Assembly (NCBI GenBank): GCA_010015745.1
Contig: ML978199.1
Coordinates: forward strand, 172,266 to 236,265
Source: Setomelanomma holmii
Lineage: Eukaryota > Ascomycota > Dothideomycetes > Pleosporales > Phaeosphaeriaceae
Direction: 5' to 3'
DNA length: 64,000 bases
The position numbers were made by a program, and so were the translations under genes. Positions 36,847-47,406 of the stretch are shown in pieces. The notes under the pieces are model-generated. The model saw nothing but the letters and a program-made list of their open reading frames with translations. It was not told where the DNA came from and made no database searches. Within the stretch, counting starts at the first letter, position 1; the number at the start of each line of letters is the position of its first letter.

Positions 36847-39800
36847 GTTGTATATTTCCAACGGCGCAATCTGATCAACATTATACAACCACCCCCCGCC
36901 CTTCTCCTCCGTCTCCAGCCAATCATACGGCCAGAGCACAAGATGCCCCTGGACCAATCCCAGGAGCGTTCTTGCATCCTCTTTTGCTAACAAGCTGTCC
37001 AGATCCGCTGCGTGGAACTGGCGCGTGCTGGACTTCGTGGTGGCGCGGCGGCGGGAGCGTTTTGTTGCGGAGCGGTGTGGGGTGGAGTGTGAGTTGGGTT
37101 GGGCGGTAGGCTCGGTGATGGTTACGGTGCGATTTCGCGAATTGGGCGTTTGTGTCGCGGCAGGAATCGTAGCAAAGTCATGATGATCACTCGTCGTATT
37201 GCCTTCTGGAATCGGCGGCGGAGCAGGAAACGTGAACGTCTTACTCGGCGGGTCTGGATTCATAGGCGAGACAATGGCGTCATCAGCAGGCCTCCTCTCA
37301 AGCCCAGACTTCTCATTCAACTCTGTTTCAAGCTTCAAGCGGTCCCGGCTCTGGGACTCGATGCGCTTCTCTTGCTCTTGGGCCCATTGCTCCACGCCGC
37401 CGATTTTGGAGTGGTGTGTTGCGGTGGGGTCGTGCGACTTCTCGGACGCGTGGTTGGTCATTTTCTCGCTGAGTTGGTGGCCGATGGCGGAGGCTTGATT
37501 TCCTATGGCTCCTGTTGCGATGTTGAATTTCTCTGCAACGATGCCGGCGGTGCCGGGAGGACCGGTCTTTCCGGGTGCTTCTTGCTGTTGGCGTTGCTGC
37601 GACTTGTCGCCGCCTTGGCTCTTGGTGAAGCGTTCTGCAAAGGCGGCGTATTCTTGATACTGTTTCCATGTCTTGACTTCGTTGTCGGGCATGCAGCGGA
37701 AAACCTGGCGGAAGAGCTTTGTGTTGTTTTCAGCCACTTGGTGCCATGTGTCAAGGTAGAAGGAGTCGTTGATGGGATCGCGCATGCAATCGTCCGTCAC
37801 GATGGGCCGACGCATTTCAGCAAGCAGAGGATTGATAAAGGATGCCGAACCTGAGCTGAACGTACGTTGCAGAGGCGGTCCACCAATGTCGGTGTCGTCG
37901 AGAATGGGCAAGGCAGGCAACTGGCTCAGCTGCGTAAGACCAAGCTTTGCTGTGTCCATGCGAGGCAGTCGCGGGGGCGGAAGACCAGCGTATCCTTCAG
38001 TGTGCCCACTGAGTGCACTGCTCTTGGTGCCCGTTGTGTTGCTGCGACCACGAGTCCTCGTGGTGGTCGAGTGTTTCTTTGGCGTCGAACTCAGCCCTTC
38101 ACTTGCCACGTCAGACATGAGTTTCTCGACGCCATGCTCGTCATAGTAAGAGTCGCGACCTTGCGAAGCACTGAGACGACTCTTTTCGACCTCCAGCATG
38201 TGGTCGGCACCCTCGCCTCGAACGTCGTTCTTATGAACGGGATTATTCGTGACACGCGGGTCGGCTGATGGCTTCTTGTGAGGCTTTAGGTTGGGATTGT
38301 CAAGCTGGACTACATCAAAGTCGTGGTTGAAGCTGTGCAGCTTCTCCGCCTTGGCAATCAGGTCGTCCTCCAATTTGTGCTTGTTCTCCTCGAGCTTCTG
38401 CTCTGTGGCACGTTGAGTAGTAGGCGAGGATGGCGTCGAGGACTCGGTCTGGAATCCGTTGCTATCGGCATCCGACATTTGACTCATCCATTCCTCTTCG
38501 CCAATGGCGTCTGTGTCTATACCAAGGTGTTCCCGCATGAGCCGCATGCGCAGGGTGTGGGGAAATTTGCCAACTTTGTATGGCTGACCTGCCATGTAGG
38601 AATCGATGACTTCAGTATCGCGTACGATGGCAGCTATCTCAGAGTCACGAGAGCCCAGCATAGACCGCTCGTTGATATTGGCTGAGCCAATAATAGCAAC
38701 ACGATCATCGACGACCATGACCTTGGCGTGAATATAAAGCTGCTCCGTAACAAGCATCTTGTTCGGGCCAATCTCGCCCCAAGATCGCAGAGCGTAAAAC
38801 TCGATGTAGTCCTCCGGCTCGATGCCGGCGGCACGTAGTCTGCCAAAGATTGAGGTCGGCCCACGGCAAATGCTGTGATATTGGCAAGTCATGATGAGGC
38901 GGATACTGCTGCCTTCTTGTTCATCGACGGTGTTCTGGTACCCAGGCATAAGAGGAAGGACAATGCATGCTCGCCAATCCTCATCGTTTGCGTGCGCACG
39001 CTTGATACGATCTACGATTGCGTCATTGATCTTATTCTCGATCTTTGTGCCCAAAACCTCACTACTACTGATGTAGAACTGATTCTCAATGTACACAAAA
39101 TGCTCAGATGTCGCGATCATCTGGACGTACGCATTCATGATGCTGTGCTCCACCTTATTAGGCGTCCCAAGAGACCAAGCACAGGCAGAACGTAGGATCT
39201 GCACTTCGCAAGTCCCATCAAGGCCGAGAGCTTCGATGTCTGCGGGATTGAAGTCTGGCGGTGGTAGCAGGAACGGCGTTGGTCGAGAGGGCTTGCGTTG
39301 ACGTAAAAGATAGTTCCATCGCTGGACGAAGTGGCGAGTCAAGTCGCGCGCCGGCTGGCCTACGATCTGCATGCCGATGTCGTGCCAGGGCATCCTCGGA
39401 ACCTTACTGCGATCATACATCTCCTCGTAAGGTTTGTCTAGGGCGAAGAAGTCCTGTACACGAGGGTTCGAGTAGTCCTTGCCTGGCCAAAGTTGACAGT
39501 GGTCAGCATCTTTGGGGTTGTCGTCGAGTTCGAAGCCTGTCAGCTTGTCGTCCACAACAACGTGCTGAGGTGTATCCCATCGACCAAAGCACAGATCGAC
39601 GCCACCGCAGAAAGCGACTGTGTGATCGATGACACAAATCTTCTCGTGATGCGACCAGAAGAACGTATTTTGGCGGATCTGGTTTGGCGAGCGCTGGACG
39701 AAGACGTTCGGATGCAAATCGAGCAGCGAGAACTTCGAGTATTCTGAGTCGATAGGGATGGCAGCACCAATATTGCGGTACATGATGACAAAGATCTTGA

Positions 39801-42534
39801 CCCCTTCTTGAGCTTTCCGTTGGAGTAGCCTATCAAGTCTCCACTTGTGACTGATGGCAGCTGGTCTCCGCAGGTAGAGCTCAGGACTGAGCCACCAGTC
39901 GTGAATGTAGATGACATCGCGAGCCATGCTGATGGCGCGCGATACGTTCCACATGTAGTCACGTCCGTCGACCAGCCATTGTGCATAAATCTTCTTCCGC
40001 ACGGGTGCGAAGCTATCGAATCGCTGCCGCTGCGACCAGGGCGTACTTTTTGACATGAACCTGATAGAGTCTTCGAACTGTTGTAACATTTTATCGTTTC
40101 TGGCGAGCAACTTCATCTTGCGCTCTGCGTTAACCAGCTTGAGTTGATGATGACCAGTCGCGGATGCTTTGGCCTCACTTGCAATCTCTCGAGCTTTCTT
40201 GTCTCGCAGCTTGCCAGACTTGGACTCCATATTGAAATCAGCGTCAACCAGGAACACGTCGTATACGTTCATTTCTTCCGGAGAGTCGACGCAGACGACA
40301 TAGCTATGTCGTACCAAGAACCATTTTGGCCAATGCTTATTGAGCAATGGTGCTGGATGCCATTTCTTCTTATTGGTCACGCCTTTCGAAGACTTGATCA
40401 TCATAAAACCCTCCTTTCCATGGTAACCTCCTTCAGCAGCGAGCCGAACGCCGAGGGCAGACAATTCAAGGAATTTGCACAATCGATTGCTGTCAGGCCG
40501 GAAGATGAGATATGTGATGAGACCCTTGAGGTACGTTTCCAGCTTCTTCCGTTGTCGCTCATGATGGTTTTGCTTAGCTTGTAGAGGCTGTCCGACTGCC
40601 CCAACAAAGCTACCTTGTCTTGCTGCGAGCTGACCGACTGCGCTGGTGGTCGGGTCGTTGCCTCCTATGCTTGACTTCCTACGGCCTAGAGCAAAGGATG
40701 ACTTCCTACGCTTGTTCCTCGCCGGCCGATCGGTTGCGCTCGCGTCGCCGTCAGGTCCACTTGCCTGTGCTGCTGCCACTCCATCGTCCTCTTCCTCTTC
40801 TTCCTCGTCGTCTAGGATACCGTAGCCACGTAGTCCTCGTAGATATGGCAAGACACTCTTTGGGAAGCGAGGCAGTCTTGTGCGTGGATCATCTTTCTCG
40901 TCGCCCTTCTCATCAGATCGCCCTGTGGGCCTGCTGCGGAACTGGTCCTGCTTGTCTTGAATCTTGAACTTCAGATGCAGGTTGGCGAAGTCGGTGACTG
41001 TCCGATACACAACCCACTTCATCCGTGTCAGGCCGCTCCCGTATTCAAGCTCGACGCGCAACGCTGTGTGACGGTCACCATCCTTCATGAACTTGTCTTT
41101 CGCTCTATCTGTATCGGTGATTGTGACTTTGAGCTGCTCCAGAAGAACCGGTATCCGCTTATGACCATGTTCGTCTCGCTGGAACATGCTTGCTAGGAAC
41201 AAGGCAGCGGGTGCGCCAGCCAACAGCTCTGCCATGAGCTCCGCAGACTTCGCATGGTCGACTTGTCGTTCTGCCTTCGCCCTGTTGCCAAGAAGCTTGA
41301 GGCTGTTCTTGATGGACTTCCACTTTTGCGCACTCAGACTAGAAGTTCGCTCGCCACGCATACGCCACGGTGAAGGCCGTCCATCAGCTGTATTGCCGCC
41401 CAACGTGAAGCCACGCAGGTTGCCCGGTCGCCGCTCCTGACCCTCTTCCTCTGCATTGGAGTCATGCTGACGCAGACCTCCGTACGAGAGCCCCCTTGCA
41501 CTGTGTAGCCCGCGCTTCCAGGCGCTCTCTTTAGCAATGCGAGAGCGCCCCTCGTCCTCTGAGTACCCCTGCCGCTCATGCTCAGGTATGTCGCTCATTG
41601 TGCCGCGTCGTATGAAGGCTGGACGGTTCGCGCTCGCAGCGTTTGGTGTTGTGTTGGGCGAGTCACGATCGCGCGAGAAGAAGTGGCCGCTGCCGGTCTG
41701 CTTGGGTGTGGTTGGTGCAGTCTGGGTGCCATCGTCGCCCTCAAACCACCGTCGACTGCTCTTCCTCCTTCTTCGCGAGGGTCTTGAAGCTCCCTCGCCT
41801 GCGCTTGACTCGCCGTCGGCATCCGCCTCGCTGTCATTCGCGTCATACCTGGGCTCGTCCTTTTCAGAGGTTGGCGATAGCGGGCCATGTAGCGAGCTGT
41901 CCTGTGCAGACGAGCTGCCTGCAAAAGCGCTCAAGCTTCGACCATGACCCTGCATAGGTGCTGCCAATGCCCTCAGCTTCCCCATTAGCGAGCTGCTCTG
42001 CTTGTCCCGTTCCTTGCCCTTGCCCTCTCCCTCTTCCGTGTCCCATGACTGCTGCCGCGAGTTTGCTGCCTGCGGATCGGTCCCGTATGTATTCGACCTC
42101 GCGAACTGGACGCTCTTTCTCTCCTTTGGAGCATCAGACATGTCTCCCTCGCCAGTTGGCATGCGCGAGATGGGCGCAAAGGGCGGGTAGTACGAGGCAT
42201 TGGAGTTGTGCGAGGTATGCGAGGCGGGCTTGTGGGCTCTCACTGGAGACTCGGTCGCTACGTTCTCGTCGATGGTGCCATTCGCCCTGGTAGGTGCAGC
42301 ATGGAAGGGAAATTCGGCGGGCTCCTTGGTCGACAGCGGCGAGCCAGTTGGCGCGGATCGCATGATCTTGGGAGCCCCATTTGCAGCTGAAGGAGCGTGT
42401 ATCTCTTCTGTCTCATTCGCGCTTTGTCCTGCTCGTAGCGGCGACAGTCCCCTGTGTGCGTCTTGCTTGCCGTCGACGCCAGCTACAGGGCTGCGGCCCA
42501 TGGGTAAGACATCAGACTCGGGTGTGTCCGCCAT
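36844..42534 (-). CDS. pld1: Phospholipase D1 (PX-PH, Spo14-like)
   Basis: Hydrolyses phosphatidylcholine to phosphatidic acid and choline at membranes, in signalling and vesicle traffic. It is one uninterrupted exon of 1896 residues. The first 440 residues are low-complexity and Ser-rich. A PX-like region spans about 465-570 (VTITDTDRAKDKF, RTVTDFANLHLKFK) and contains an acidic run. A PH-like region follows at about 680-765 (GFMMIKSSKG, WPKWFLVRHSYVVCVDSPEE). The two catalytic HKD motifs are SHHEKICVIDHTVAFCGGVD near 960 and HAKVMVVDDRVAIIGSANIN near 1267. The C-terminal 400 residues are again disordered and end in DQIAPLEIYN. Domain order and length match fungal PLD1. The intact 5.7-kb frame also argues for good local sequence quality. 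Confidence 0.96.
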   Translation of the reverse strand: MADTPESDVLPMGRSPVAGVDGKQDAHRGLSPLRAGQSANETEEIHAPSAANGAPKIMRSAPTGSPLSTKEPAEFPFHAAPTRANGTIDENVATESPVRAHKPASHTSHNSNASYYPPFAPISRMPTGEGDMSDAPKERKSVQFARSNTYGTDPQAANSRQQSWDTEEGEGKGKERDKQSSSLMGKLRALAAPMQGHGRSLSAFAGSSSAQDSSLHGPLSPTSEKDEPRYDANDSEADADGESSAGEGASRPSRRRRKSSRRWFEGDDGTQTAPTTPKQTGSGHFFSRDRDSPNTTPNAASANRPAFIRRGTMSDIPEHERQGYSEDEGRSRIAKESAWKRGLHSARGLSYGGLRQHDSNAEEEGQERRPGNLRGFTLGGNTADGRPSPWRMRGERTSSLSAQKWKSIKNSLKLLGNRAKAERQVDHAKSAELMAELLAGAPAALFLASMFQRDEHGHKRIPVLLEQLKVTITDTDRAKDKFMKDGDRHTALRVELEYGSGLTRMKWVVYRTVTDFANLHLKFKIQDKQDQFRSRPTGRSDEKGDEKDDPRTRLPRFPKSVLPYLRGLRGYGILDDEEEEEEDDGVAAAQASGPDGDASATDRPARNKRRKSSFALGRRKSSIGGNDPTTSAVGQLAARQGSFVGAVGQPLQAKQNHHERQRKKLETYLKGLITYLIFRPDSNRLCKFLELSALGVRLAAEGGYHGKEGFMMIKSSKGVTNKKKWHPAPLLNKHWPKWFLVRHSYVVCVDSPEEMNVYDVFLVDADFNMESKSGKLRDKKAREIASEAKASATGHHQLKLVNAERKMKLLARNDKMLQQFEDSIRFMSKSTPWSQRQRFDSFAPVRKKIYAQWLVDGRDYMWNVSRAISMARDVIYIHDWWLSPELYLRRPAAISHKWRLDRLLQRKAQEGVKIFVIMYRNIGAAIPIDSEYSKFSLLDLHPNVFVQRSPNQIRQNTFFWSHHEKICVIDHTVAFCGGVDLCFGRWDTPQHVVVDDKLTGFELDDNPKDADHCQLWPGKDYSNPRVQDFFALDKPYEEMYDRSKVPRMPWHDIGMQIVGQPARDLTRHFVQRWNYLLRQRKPSRPTPFLLPPPDFNPADIEALGLDGTCEVQILRSACAWSLGTPNKVEHSIMNAYVQMIATSEHFVYIENQFYISSSEVLGTKIENKINDAIVDRIKRAHANDEDWRACIVLPLMPGYQNTVDEQEGSSIRLIMTCQYHSICRGPTSIFGRLRAAGIEPEDYIEFYALRSWGEIGPNKMLVTEQLYIHAKVMVVDDRVAIIGSANINERSMLGSRDSEIAAIVRDTEVIDSYMAGQPYKVGKFPHTLRMRLMREHLGIDTDAIGEEEWMSQMSDADSNGFQTESSTPSSPTTQRATEQKLEENKHKLEDDLIAKAEKLHSFNHDFDVVQLDNPNLKPHKKPSADPRVTNNPVHKNDVRGEGADHMLEVEKSRLSASQGRDSYYDEHGVEKLMSDVASEGLSSTPKKHSTTTRTRGRSNTTGTKSSALSGHTEGYAGLPPPRLPRMDTAKLGLTQLSQLPALPILDDTDIGGPPLQRTFSSGSASFINPLLAEMRRPIVTDDCMRDPINDSFYLDTWHQVAENNTKLFRQVFRCMPDNEVKTWKQYQEYAAFAERFTKSQGGDKSQQRQQQEAPGKTGPPGTAGIVAEKFNIATGAIGNQASAIGHQLSEKMTNHASEKSHDPTATHHSKIGGVEQWAQEQEKRIESQSRDRLKLETELNEKSGLERRPADDAIVSPMNPDPPSKTFTFPAPPPIPEGNTTSDHHDFATIPAATQTPNSRNRTVTITEPTAQPNSHSTPHRSATKRSRRRATTKSSTRQFHAADLDSLLAKEDARTLLGLVQGHLVLWPYDWLETEEKGGGWLYNVDQIAPLEIYN

Positions 42535-43443
42535 GACGAAAGTGTGTTACACCCAAGCGCAGAGGCTAAGAAGGGGATTCGAGAGACTCGCGGGGAGAGT
42601 TCGAGTCGTGTGACCTCCGGAGAGGCTGCGGGAGAGAGCGCTTTCTTGGAGATTGGTTTGCTATAACATGATGTGCACGGGGAGAAGTGCTATAGATTAG
42701 CGGGTTCGCTATGCAAGAAGAACGCGGCTTGCAGCTATAAGAGGTCAAGGAAATGTTACGATGACCTCCAAGGGACAGTAAGAAAAGAACACGAAGCACG
42801 ATGATGGCTATCACCCCAGGTTTGGTCCTTGCGGTCGTGGACCAGGTAATTTCCTATGCGGTCTTGCCCAGCGCGCCGGTCCACTGTGATGCTAGCGCGT
42901 CCCCCTTGCACGCCGCCTTTGCGACCGCCTGCACCCAATTCCTGTTCCACAATGACAACATTTTCTCCATGACCTCTGTCGTTGAGAATGATCCTCGCAC
43001 TCTGGTCGCTATGGGAAGCTCTCTCTTTCCCAATCATTTCATATCTTCAATGCCTGACCACAAAGGACATGCACTATCGTGCTTCGATGACTTCTGCCCA
43101 CTTTCTTAGACGATGACGGCAGCTGCAGGATTAGTACTCGATGTGCTGGACGCGTGACGCTGCGCCCAGCTTTTAGCTTATCCAGAACTCCAAAAGGATG
43201 CGCAACACCAAGAGCGCACAAGGTAGAGTAAACATGGAAACACAAGGTCATAGCGATTGCCGAAGCACCAATGTTGATGATGCATTTCTGCCGACTGCAC
43301 TTACCTCGGGAGACCAGGATGGATGCCCCTCCGCATGCCGTAGCTCCATCTTCGCTGAACTGACTTCGGACGACTTGATATGCCACTGACAACGAGCAAT
43401 TGACTGCTACAGAATCTAGCATTATACTCGAACTCTCTCCACG
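42535..43443. other. Divergent intergenic region
   Basis: It carries the promoters of pld1 (-) and the alpha/beta hydrolase (+). Short frames on both strands have no motif. Confidence 0.5.
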
Positions 43444-44499
43444 ATGGCCGCAACGACAAATCCCCTCCATGGCACGCATACCGCCACCGACCCCGCCGTC
43501 TCCTCGCAGACATTCACTATCGCTGGTGTTCTTGTTACTGTCCATGGCCTGTCAGAATTACCGCCGTCTGCATCCTCAATCGCATGCCTATGGCTCCTCC
43601 ACCCGCGGCTGCAGACCAAAGAGACCATGGCCCCGATTGCTGGCCAGGTTGTCTCTGCCTGGAACACACGCATACACAGTGGCAAGGCGGGAAAGCACCG
43701 TAAGGGCCTCATCGCCGTAGCATTCGATCAGAGGAACCACGGAAGCAGAGAAGTGGACAAACTTCACAACGAAGCATGGCGACAAGGCAACCCACGCCAC
43801 GCACAAGACATGTTCTCGTGCTACCACGGCACCGCAGCCGACACCTCGCACCTCATGAACCACCTCGAATCCTACATTTTCCACACCCCAAATAGTCCGA
43901 ATATAACACAACACCTTGCCCTCGGCATCTCGCTCGGCGGCCACGCCACATGGCATTGCCTACTCTCTGACCCGCGCATCACAGCCGGCGTCGTCGGCAT
44001 CGGTTGTCCCGATTACACCCGCCTCATGACCGATCGCGCACGCCTATCCAAGCGCAAAACATACACAGACACCACACCACCCGGCGCATTGTTCCTCGGA
44101 TCCTCCGACTTCCCACAAGCCCTGCAAGACGCAATCGCGCAATCCGACCCCGCCGGCCTGCTCCTCCCCGGCCAATTCAACCCCACAGGCTCCGACCCCA
44201 CGCCCTCAAAAGCAAGCCTCGATCGCTTCCGCATTTTGCTTCGCGAGCGCCTACACGGAAAGCGCATACTGAATCTCAGCGGCAAGGTGGATAAGCTGGT
44301 ACCGTATGCGGCGGGTGAGCCGTTTTTGAAGGTATTCAAGCAGGTGCTGAGTGAGGATAAGAGTCTAGATGTTGGATTCGAGGATGTTTTGTTCGACGGG
44401 GTGGGGCATGCGTTTCCGAAGGCGATGGCGGATAAGGCGACGGAGTGGATATGCGATTTGCTTGTTGAGGAGGAGGGACAGGTTTCGAGTAAGATATAA
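43444..44499 (+). CDS. Alpha/beta-hydrolase fold protein
   Basis: A single exon of 351 residues, probably a cytosolic esterase or peptidase-like hydrolase. The nucleophile elbow is GISLGGH with Ser at about 163. The likely acid is Asp 283 in SGKVDKLVPY and the base His 322 in DGVGHAF. The oxyanion strand region is LIAVAFDQRNHGSRE. There is no signal peptide. The spacing Ser-Asp-His fits a standard alpha/beta hydrolase; substrate is not known. The 3' end is convergent with the next gene. Confidence 0.85.
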   Translation: MAATTNPLHGTHTATDPAVSSQTFTIAGVLVTVHGLSELPPSASSIACLWLLHPRLQTKETMAPIAGQVVSAWNTRIHSGKAGKHRKGLIAVAFDQRNHGSREVDKLHNEAWRQGNPRHAQDMFSCYHGTAADTSHLMNHLESYIFHTPNSPNITQHLALGISLGGHATWHCLLSDPRITAGVVGIGCPDYTRLMTDRARLSKRKTYTDTTPPGALFLGSSDFPQALQDAIAQSDPAGLLLPGQFNPTGSDPTPSKASLDRFRILLRERLHGKRILNLSGKVDKLVPYAAGEPFLKVFKQVLSEDKSLDVGFEDVLFDGVGHAFPKAMADKATEWICDLLVEEEGQVSSKI

Positions 44500-44778
44500 C
44501 GACATTGGCAGTGCGATCGCGAATGCACAGGACGGAGACGCGCTTCTAGGGCTGTTCTACACTGCTATGGGGACTGCAAGCTTGTTCTCGTCAAATCGCC
44601 CTCTTTGCATGACGAGGAAATACATTGTTGTCTCCACCCAAGTTCCCTGCTCTCCTACAGTTCGAATCTCCCTGCGTTCTCCCTTTTCAGAGTCTACTTT
44701 GACTCATCCGCCCCACCCCAAACATGAGACTTTTCAGCGTTACTCCCTTTGCGGTCCTCTCATCCCTCCATAAGCAGC

Positions 44779-47406
44779 TTAGTCCTTACTCCTGAGCCTC
44801 TTCCCAATATTCTGCTCCTTTTCTTCCTTCTTCCTCTCCTCCTGCTTCGACGCACGACGCGTTCTTGGAACCTCAAAGTTTGGCGCGATGGCTGACCCAC
44901 GTCTTGACGTACGACGCTCTGGGTCAGCAAGCGTGGTCTTGGAGTCTTTCCTGCCAGGCGCAAGAGTGTGTGTGGGCTCAGGATTAGGTGGAGGAATTGG
45001 AGTGTCGAGGTTGATGATGTTGGCAGCGGATGAACGTCTTGTAACTCTTCTATCAGGCTCTCTGGCACCAACGGTGCTCGCAGCGTTCGCTTTGCCAGTG
45101 TTGTTAATCACAGTGCTCTTGTCCTTAGCCTCCACACCACCTTCGGAAGAGGGCTTGGCCTTCCTAGGTGCCTTCGTCGCTGCCAGCTTAGCGACTGCAT
45201 CTCCAACTTTTTTCGCCCTTGCTGCTCTTGGCGAGAACCCAAACTTATTCTTTGGCGTAGGACGACCCGTAGAAGTGACCGAGAGCGCAGGCGTGCTTGC
45301 TCGCGAATTACTGCCTTTTGTAGCAGTCTTGAGCAGATTTGAACGCGTCGATGTCGATGTCGCCTTGCGCTTCGGCTTCGGTGTGCTGGGTTCAGCTAAT
45401 TCGTCTTCTGAGCCGTCTTCCGTCTTTGCAAGAGTAGGAGACGGAATGGCTTGTGTGGGTGTCTTTTCGTGAACGCTCTTCTCAATCATCGGCGCAGGGA
45501 ACAGGTCTGGCTCCTCCTCCTCCCCCCCCTCAACATCCTGTGGTTGTGTATACGTCCGCCTCTTCTGCTCCGTCTTAACACCCAGCGCTGCTTTCGGCGC
45601 ATCTCTTCCATTCGACGCCGTGGTTCTCAGTTTCTTCACATCCGAGCTTGGTGTCTTCTTGCTCTTGACAGTATTGCCGGTGGTTGTTCGTTTCTTCTTG
45701 GGTGTCGGCTGATCTTCTTCTTCTTCTAGTTCATAATCCATACCCTCGTCGATCAAGAATGAATCACCTACCTGTGAACTCTGAGGCGGTGTGTCGACGC
45801 TCTTCTTCGCCCGCACAGGTCTTGAGTCAGATCGCAAATGTAACCCAAAATGCATTCCCGGCGTTAAGTTAGACAACAAAGCGGTCAATTCGCGATGGGA
45901 TACGTTGTATTTGGGATTACGTTGGGACCAGGTAGATGCTACTGAGGTTGGTGTCTGCGAGCCAGCGATGGGTGTGTTGGCGGTAGGTGTATTGGTTGCA
46001 TCGGTGAAGTGTTCTTGCATATCAAAATCATCCTCTTGCACGGGGGTGGGGACGATGTCTTTGGTGCGGTGGAAAGCTGCTGGCTCGTTCTCGGCGGGAC
46101 GGACATCTTCTTCGAAGAGAATTTCGTCCTCCTTGCTGATGGTGGTCTTTGACTCTTTTGGTGACTTTCTTGAGGTCAGGCGCTTGGGCTCTGCTGGTAA
46201 TAGTGTAGCGAGCTTAGAGTCCTCGATAATCGGTTCTGGCTCATCAGGAAGATTGTCCGACGAGGGTGAAGGTGACGTATTTCTTGGCTTTTTTCTTGGT
46301 GGTGCTTCCTTTCCCGTGTCAGAAGATGATTGTGAAGTAGTCGACTTGCTTCGCTTCAGTGTGACATCTGCTGCAAGATCTTCAGCGGCATCTTCATTCT
46401 GGGTGTCCACAGCTACAGCCTCCATGATCGATAGTAAACCAGTAACATCGTCCTTCTCGGTGTCGTCTTTGACTTGAATCGAAGAAAGCGGCCCGGAAAC
46501 CCCATTCTGGTTATCCTCGACGGCCGCTTCTTGTAATTGTGTTTCCCATTCTATAGCATGCTCTTGCTCCTCCCTTGCGATGAGCACTGGAGACGGCGTG
46601 CATTCGAGTGTCTGCGTCAGACTTTTTGGGAGCTGTTCTGCGGGGTTTAGTTCGGCCAACACGGCTGCAGCTCCTGCGGGCTGGACTACGGGGCGTGGTT
46701 CACTCAGGCTTGATGTTGCATGATCGGTCTCTTCAATCTCTTTAGGTTCACGGTCGACCATGATAACGTCTCGCATGGCCTCTCGCTCGATCTGCGCTGT
46801 CACTTCTGCTTCCTCCTTCGCATCGTCAATCTCATCTGCGACAGACAGTTGGTGATTGCCAGCTCCCATGGAAGCATCGATGTCAGGTACGGGAGCCGGC
46901 GTATGCGTGACGTGACTTCCTGTGAGAGCTTGAGGTGGATCCTGTATCCATGGTGGGGATACTGTATCGCTTACAGACGTCGTCGTGTTATCGCGAACAG
47001 GTTGGGCTATGTCTTCGTGTGGCGCCTTGATATAATTGGCTGATCTAACATCGTGCGATGTTGTCTCATCTGCTGTAAAGCATTTTGGCTCTGTCTCTAT
47101 CACTTGCTCGTCATAACGGGTCTCCTTGAGTGAAGACCAGTCGTAGTCATCAATCGCCTTCAGACCCTCCTCCCAAGTCAATGCTTCGTTCAGGCTGCAA
47201 TGGTAATACTTTAGCGGCTCCAACATGGCGCGGGTCTGTAGCAGTGGCATCTCCGGAAACATCGACCACTCCACGAGGCCATATGATGGATCGTCCTGTT
47301 CGAAGCGTGAGTGTTTGTTCCCGACATCGTTCGCGAGGTCGAGCACGTCGATCGGTGCGTGCATCCAAGAGCCTTCGTACGGCCTTTGAGAGAGTCCAGA
47401 ATCCAT
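44779..47406 (-). CDS. Large low-complexity, probably nuclear protein of unknown function
   Basis: One frame of 875 residues; I do not recognise the family. The first 110 residues are ordered-looking, with many aromatics (YGLVEWSMFPEMPLL, LKYYHCSLNEALTWEEGL). The middle is acidic and Ser/Thr/Pro-rich. A second conserved-looking block is NPKYNVSHRELTALLSNL near residue 505. The C-terminal third has repeated basic clusters (PKKKRTTT, PKPKRKATS, RRVTRRSSA, KRLRSKD) alternating with acidic stretches, which suggests nuclear targeting and perhaps chromatin binding (inference). It is single-exon, with no signal peptide and no membrane helix. Confidence 0.75.
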   Translation of the reverse strand: MDSGLSQRPYEGSWMHAPIDVLDLANDVGNKHSRFEQDDPSYGLVEWSMFPEMPLLQTRAMLEPLKYYHCSLNEALTWEEGLKAIDDYDWSSLKETRYDEQVIETEPKCFTADETTSHDVRSANYIKAPHEDIAQPVRDNTTTSVSDTVSPPWIQDPPQALTGSHVTHTPAPVPDIDASMGAGNHQLSVADEIDDAKEEAEVTAQIEREAMRDVIMVDREPKEIEETDHATSSLSEPRPVVQPAGAAAVLAELNPAEQLPKSLTQTLECTPSPVLIAREEQEHAIEWETQLQEAAVEDNQNGVSGPLSSIQVKDDTEKDDVTGLLSIMEAVAVDTQNEDAAEDLAADVTLKRSKSTTSQSSSDTGKEAPPRKKPRNTSPSPSSDNLPDEPEPIIEDSKLATLLPAEPKRLTSRKSPKESKTTISKEDEILFEEDVRPAENEPAAFHRTKDIVPTPVQEDDFDMQEHFTDATNTPTANTPIAGSQTPTSVASTWSQRNPKYNVSHRELTALLSNLTPGMHFGLHLRSDSRPVRAKKSVDTPPQSSQVGDSFLIDEGMDYELEEEEDQPTPKKKRTTTGNTVKSKKTPSSDVKKLRTTASNGRDAPKAALGVKTEQKRRTYTQPQDVEGGEEEEPDLFPAPMIEKSVHEKTPTQAIPSPTLAKTEDGSEDELAEPSTPKPKRKATSTSTRSNLLKTATKGSNSRASTPALSVTSTGRPTPKNKFGFSPRAARAKKVGDAVAKLAATKAPRKAKPSSEGGVEAKDKSTVINNTGKANAASTVGAREPDRRVTRRSSAANIINLDTPIPPPNPEPTHTLAPGRKDSKTTLADPERRTSRRGSAIAPNFEVPRTRRASKQEERKKEEKEQNIGKRLRSKD

